Source: Treponema sp. | Lineage (GTDB): Bacteria; Spirochaetota; Spirochaetia; Treponematales; Treponemataceae | DNA length: 64,000 nt | Direction of reading: 5' to 3' | NCBI GenBank assembly: GCA_016281495.1 | Contig: JAEEIU010000046.1 | Span: forward strand, 79,346-143,345 | In this document: positions 60,510 to 64,000 of the stretch, piece by piece | Layout of the letters: each line of letters begins with the position of its first letter | How positions within the stretch are numbered: position 1 is the stretch's first letter | Notes under the pieces: generated by a model | Seen by the model: the letters and a program-made list of their open reading frames with translations, nothing else | What the model was told of the DNA's origin: nothing | The model's database searches: none | Program-made: the position numbers and the translations under genes

Positions 60510-61946
60510 TTACAGGCTGCGGTTTTTGACACAGAAATCCTGAAGCGATGCTATCTGCTTTTTCGTACATTCCGGAGAAGGTCCGCCAGTTGTCTTCCTG
60601 CCTTCCATGCAGGCTCTTGGTGTGATCTTCTGATATATGTCCTCCCCGATCAAATCCGAGGCTTTTTTAAGGCTTGCAATATCCAGGTCCTCAATCCTAT
60701 CAAGTCCTGCATCAAGCGCCATCCTGACTGTCTTTGCGGCAACAGTATGAGCGGTCCTGAACGGCATTCCTTTTCTTACAAGGTATTCAGCGACATCCGT
60801 GGCATTGGCAAATCCACCCTCACAGCTTTCCTCAAGATTCTCTATGTTCCACTGTGCGCTGGCTATCATTGCGGTAAAGACGGTTATGTTGTTCTGGACT
60901 GTATCCAGTGCGTCAAAGAGGGGGGCCTTGTCTTCCTGAAGGTCACGGTCGTAAGCAAGGGGAAGTCCCTTTACCATGGTAAGCAGGTTGATCAAATCTC
61001 CATAAACCTTTCCCGTACGTCCCCTGATGAGTTCGGCAAAATCCGGATTCTTTTTCTGCGGCATGATGGAGCTTCCGGTTGACCATTTTTCGCTCAGGTT
61101 GATGAAGGCAAATTCCGTGGTTGACCAGAGCACAACTTCCTCGCACATGCGGCTCAAGTGTGACTGCAGGATTGCAAAATCAGAGGTAAACTCTATGCAG
61201 TAATCCCTGTCGCTGGAAGTGTCAAGTGAATTTTCCGTAACTCCGGCAAAGCCAAGTTCAGCGGCAACCATCTCGCGGTTAAGGGGCAAAGTACTTCCCT
61301 GCAGGGCTCCCGCACCAAGTGGACTCAGATCCAGCCGGTTCAGGGTGTCGTTTATCCTGTGCCAGTCCCGTCTTAACATTGTGGCCCATGCCAAAAGATG
61401 CTGCGCAAGCGTTCCGGGCTGTGCATGCTGCATGTGGGTATATCCTGTCAAAAGGGTATTTTTGTGGTTTTCGGCTATTTTTACAAGGGTTTCGATCAAG
61501 GTGATGATGTTGTCCTGAAGCAATGGAATCACGCGCCTAAGATACAGGCGTTCATCAAGGGCAATCTGGTCATTTCGGCTTCTTCCCGTGTGGAGTTTTT
61601 TTCCTGCCTCTCCAATACGGTCTGTAAGGGTTGCCTCTACAAATGAATGTATGTCCTCCGCAGAATAGTCTATGGCAAGGCTTCCGTCCGCAAGATCCTT
61701 TTCTATCGACTTGAGGCCTTCTACAATCTGGGATGATTCTTCCCTGGAGATTATGCCCTGCTCACCAAGCATTTTTGCATGAGCCATTGAACCGTGGATG
61801 TCATCAAAAGCCATGCGCTCGTCAACATAAATTGAAGTTTCAAATTCAACTGCGGCTGCATCCGGTCCCTCTGCGAACCTTCCGCTCCACAGGGCCTTGT
61901 GATTGTCGTCCGTGAGCGCGCTGTGCCCCTCTTTTTGAATAGCCAT
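60510..61946 (-). CDS. argH: Argininosuccinate lyase
   Basis: 478 residues. Fumarase/aspartase superfamily: LWSGRFAEGPDAAAVEFETSI at the start, LHTGRSRNDQIALDERLYLR, GYTHMQHAQPGTLAQHL and the signature GSSIMPQKKNPDFAELIRGR. It splits argininosuccinate into arginine and fumarate. No other arginine gene is near. Ribosome site GGGGG about 8 nt before ATG. A TATAAT box at 61982-61977 is the likely -10; the -35 is poor. Confidence 0.96.
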   Translation of the reverse strand: MAIQKEGHSALTDDNHKALWSGRFAEGPDAAAVEFETSIYVDERMAFDDIHGSMAHAKMLGEQGIISREESSQIVEGLKSIEKDLADGSLAIDYSAEDIHSFVEATLTDRIGEAGKKLHTGRSRNDQIALDERLYLRRVIPLLQDNIITLIETLVKIAENHKNTLLTGYTHMQHAQPGTLAQHLLAWATMLRRDWHRINDTLNRLDLSPLGAGALQGSTLPLNREMVAAELGFAGVTENSLDTSSDRDYCIEFTSDFAILQSHLSRMCEEVVLWSTTEFAFINLSEKWSTGSSIMPQKKNPDFAELIRGRTGKVYGDLINLLTMVKGLPLAYDRDLQEDKAPLFDALDTVQNNITVFTAMIASAQWNIENLEESCEGGFANATDVAEYLVRKGMPFRTAHTVAAKTVRMALDAGLDRIEDLDIASLKKASDLIGEDIYQKITPRACMEGRKTTGGPSPECTKKQIASLQDFCVKNRSL

Positions 61947-61976
61947 AAATTACCCCCTGCAATTTGACATGAAACG

Positions 61977-61982
61977 ATTATA
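61977..61982 (-). promoter_or_regulatory. -10 box for argH
   Basis: TATAAT on the minus strand, about 30 nt before argH. The -35 region (TTTATT at 17 nt) is a weak match. Confidence 0.45.
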
Positions 61983-62083
61983 TAGTATTTTCCGCCTTAA
62001 ATAAAGAGCCTCAAAACTAGTTAGCATAGGCTAATCTTTTCTAAAATCTAAGAAAAAAACTAGCATATTTGCCTATATTATTC

Positions 62084-62089
62084 TATAAT
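62084..62089 (+). promoter_or_regulatory. -10 box for hdrBCA
   Basis: TATAAT with a weak -35. Predicted start near 62096, so the dyad at 62117-62134 would lie in the early transcribed region, about 20 nt downstream. Confidence 0.45.
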
Positions 62090-62116
62090 ATTCCAACATC
62101 CTCTTTTATATTTTTG

Positions 62117-62134
62117 ACCGTGTATTTCCACGGT
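62117..62134. promoter_or_regulatory. Perfect dyad ACCGTG-N6-CACGGT before hdrB, possible operator
   Basis: Two 6-bp arms with a 6-bp centre, the half-site geometry of Crp/Fnr-type and Rex-type sites, but the half-site sequence (CCGTG/CACGG) fits neither family consensus exactly. It could also be an RNA hairpin; no T-run follows. Confidence 0.45.
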
Positions 62135-62168
62135 TTATCGCATAAATTTTGTAAAAGGAAGTAGTTCA

Positions 62169-62975
62169 ATGGAGAATACCAAACACTACGCTTATTTCCC
62201 AGGCTGTACGCTTAAGAACAAGGCGCTTGACCTTGATGTTTATGCACGCAAGTCTGCGGAAGCATTAGGATTCACACTTGAAGAAATTCCTGAATGGCAG
62301 TGCTGTGGCGGCGAATACCCCATGGCAAAGGACGAGATTGCCTCAAAGCTTTCTTCTGTCCGTGCGCTGGCTAATGCCCGTGATTCAGGAAAAGACCTGG
62401 TTACCCTCTGTTCTGCATGTTACAACGTTCTTAAACAGGTTAACAACGATGTTGCTACAGACGAGTTTGTTGCATTCAAGGTGAATAATTACCTCAAGCA
62501 GGACGAGATTGAATATCATGGTGAAGCAAAGGTAGTTCACTATCTCGAGATTCTGCGTGATGTCGTGGGCTGGGATAATGTAAAGGCCGCTGTCAAGAAT
62601 CCTTTCAAGGGAAAGAAAATCGGTGCTTACTACGGATGCCTCCTGCTCCGTCCCGGAAAAGTCCTTCAGTTTGACGATCCTGAAAATCCACAGATCATCG
62701 AAGACTTTATCAAGGCCATCGGTGGTACTCCAGTCATATACGGCCAGAGGAACGAATGCTGCGGTGCCTATACAATGTTTGAGGATGAATCAATCCCCAA
62801 AAACAGGGCAAAAAAAATCCTTTCAAATGCAGAGGATATGGGTGCTGACTTCCTTGTTACATCATGTCCTCTCTGCCGCTATAATCTCTTAAAGAATAAG
62901 GGTGACTCAAAGCTCGACGTAATATACTTTACAGAGCTCCTGGCAGAAGCCCTCGGCGTAAAGGAGGAAAAGTAA
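62169..62975 (+). CDS. hdrB: Heterodisulfide reductase subunit B-like protein (HdrB)
   Basis: 268 residues with two CCG domains: YFPGCTLKNKALDLDVYARK ending WQCCGGEYP, and GCLLLRPGK, NECCGAYTMF and TSCPLCRYN. In true HdrB the two CCG motifs hold noncubane [4Fe-4S] clusters where the disulfide is reduced. In non-methanogens HdrABC-type complexes pass electrons between NADH or ferredoxin and a dithiol. It overlaps hdrC by one base (TAATG). Ribosome site GGAAG. The dyad at 62117 lies in its leader. Confidence 0.9.
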   Translation: MENTKHYAYFPGCTLKNKALDLDVYARKSAEALGFTLEEIPEWQCCGGEYPMAKDEIASKLSSVRALANARDSGKDLVTLCSACYNVLKQVNNDVATDEFVAFKVNNYLKQDEIEYHGEAKVVHYLEILRDVVGWDNVKAAVKNPFKGKKIGAYYGCLLLRPGKVLQFDDPENPQIIEDFIKAIGGTPVIYGQRNECCGAYTMFEDESIPKNRAKKILSNAEDMGADFLVTSCPLCRYNLLKNKGDSKLDVIYFTELLAEALGVKEEK

Positions 62976-63364
62976 TGGAAAACAACGAGCTTGCAAAAGA
63001 AATCATCCTTCTTAAAAGCGGCGTAAATCCAAAAAAATGCATGGTCTGCGGAAAATGTTCCGCCACCTGCCCCAACTACGATGCCATGGAATATCATCCG
63101 CATCAGTTCGTACAGATGGTTGAAAACGGAGACCTGGAGCCTCTTTTGTCTTCCAAATCAATTTATGCATGTCTTTCATGTTTTGCATGCCTTGAGCGTT
63201 GTCCACGCCAGGTTGAACCTGCAAAACTGATTGACGGCGTACGTCAGTATGTTGAAGGTCAGCGCGGTCCACACCGTCTTGATCCCGTTCAGGTTCCGGA
63301 GCATCTGGATGACGATATGCCCCAGCAGGCTATTGTCAGTGCATTCCGCAAATACAAGAAATAG
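62975..63364 (+). CDS. hdrC: Heterodisulfide reductase subunit C-like ferredoxin protein (HdrC)
   Basis: 129 residues with two [4Fe-4S] motifs: CMVCGKCSATCPNYDAME near residue 23 and CLSCFACLERCPRQVEP near residue 66. HdrC wires HdrA to HdrB. It starts in the TAATG overlap with hdrB and is followed after 16 nt by hdrA, giving the order BCA. Ribosome site GGAGGAAA lies in the end of hdrB. Confidence 0.92.
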   Translation: MENNELAKEIILLKSGVNPKKCMVCGKCSATCPNYDAMEYHPHQFVQMVENGDLEPLLSSKSIYACLSCFACLERCPRQVEPAKLIDGVRQYVEGQRGPHRLDPVQVPEHLDDDMPQQAIVSAFRKYKK

Positions 63365-63380
63365 GAAGGTGGCATAGAAA

Positions 63381-64000
63381 ATGGAAAGAATCGGTGTATT
63401 TGTATGTCACTGCGGTACTAACATTGCCGGAACAGTTGACGTAGCAAAAGTTGCAGAAGAACTTGGAAAAGTAGACGGAGTTGTTTATTCAACCCACTAC
63501 ACTTACATGTGTTCTTCTGCCGGTCAGCAGATGATAGAAGAACATATCAAGGACGACAAACTTACCGGTGTTGTTCTCTGTTCATGTTCTCCACGTATGC
63601 ACGAAAAAACCTTCCGTTCTTGCGCAGAACGTGCAGGTCTTAACCCGTTTAAAGTTGAAGTTGCAAATATCCGTGAACAGACTTCATGGGTAATGAAAGA
63701 TATGGAGCAGGCAACCGAAAAGGCTATTGCCCTCGGTAAAGCTGCCATTGCAAAAACAATCCTCAATACACCTCTTATCGCAGGTGAAACTCCGATGACA
63801 AAGCGCGCCCTTGTTATCGGCGGTGGTATTGCAGGAATTACGGCTGCCCTCGACATCGCAGATGCAGGTTTCCCTGTAGACATTGTAGAAAAAGACTACA
63901 CTGTCGGCGGTAAGATGGCAAAGCTCGACAAAACCTTCCCTACTTTGGACTGTGCATCTTGTATCGTAACTCCAAAGATGACAGAAGTAAGCCAGAATCC
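63381..64000 (+). CDS. hdrA: Heterodisulfide reductase subunit A-like protein (HdrA), 3' end outside window
   Basis: The first 206 codons are present, to the right edge. It begins MERIGVFVCHCGTNIAGTVD, then CSSAGQQMIEEHI, LCSCSPRMHEKTFR and the FAD-binding GXGXXG region LVIGGGIAGITAALDIADAG, then KTFPTLDCASCIVTPKM. HdrA is the flavin electron-bifurcating subunit in the complete complexes. Whether an electron-input partner (MvhD- or Flx-type) follows cannot be seen. Ribosome site AGGAAGGTGG. Confidence 0.93.
   Translation, partial: MERIGVFVCHCGTNIAGTVDVAKVAEELGKVDGVVYSTHYTYMCSSAGQQMIEEHIKDDKLTGVVLCSCSPRMHEKTFRSCAERAGLNPFKVEVANIREQTSWVMKDMEQATEKAIALGKAAIAKTILNTPLIAGETPMTKRALVIGGGIAGITAALDIADAGFPVDIVEKDYTVGGKMAKLDKTFPTLDCASCIVTPKMTEVSQN

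Noticed and set aside
60261..61082. 273-aa plus-strand frame antisense to argH and the DinG fusion
   Set aside because: Both genes on the other strand are strongly conserved families; this frame shows no recognisable protein.

Overview
The window is a stretch of spirochaete chromosome, almost certainly from Treponema. The evidence is a flgBC-fliEFGHIJ cluster, two FlaA periplasmic-flagellum sheath proteins, a reduced mraZ-to-ftsZ division cluster, and treponemal proteins such as a DUF4954-type beta-helix protein and YARHG-domain proteins. Formate-tetrahydrofolate ligase and heterodisulfide-reductase-type HdrABC suggest an anaerobic, probably gut or rumen, species. The species cannot be named from sequence alone.

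Layout: 1-8159 (minus) is the flagellar basal body and export cluster flgB-flgC-fliE-fliF-fliG-fliH-fliI-fliJ, ending in a partial GH3 glycosidase. 8277-10586 holds a 47-aa membrane protein behind a sigma-28-like promoter and palindrome, then hslVU. 10663-17710 holds a DUF4954-type protein divergent from an M16 pseudopeptidase, then MTHFS divergent from a dGTPase. 17711-21271 is an AT-rich accessory stretch: two short arrays of 33-bp period, an ATPase remnant, dispersed repeats and two YARHG paralogues. 21359-25291 is tkt, an EIIA-like protein and an unknown protein. 25377-31200 is xerC, topA, dprA, a TPR lipoprotein and xerD. 31211-39262 is ftsZ-ftsA-ftsQ-ftsW-murF-ftsL-rsmH-mraZ with MraZ-type boxes over the mraZ start. 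39409-42778 holds a PD-(D/E)XK-like protein, two FlaA genes with a sigma-28 promoter, and a LysM/degenerate-M23 protein. 43126-45798 is apt and an aromatic operon (DAHP synthase, tyrA) behind a Tyr/Phe-rich leader peptide and attenuator. 45861-51179 is a phosphodiester glycosidase-like protein, rpsU, htpG and a chemoreceptor. 51398-64000 is fhs, an SH3-like exported protein, an EAL phosphodiesterase, tRNA-Lys, an FGE-like exported protein, a JAB-DinG fusion, argH and hdrBCA (hdrA partial).

The strongest regulatory discovery is the aromatic attenuator at 45630-45836: a sigma-70 promoter, a 35-codon leader with seven aromatic residues in eight (codons 18-25), mutually exclusive 1:2 and 2:3 pairings and a 3:4 terminator with a run of eight T. 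A second theme is likely leaderless mRNAs: three genes have a TATAAT-like box exactly 6 nt before ATG and no Shine-Dalgarno, and the aromatic leader peptide has a predicted 5' UTR of about 3 nt. Coordinates, motifs and pairings were read by eye; no searches or folding programs were run.
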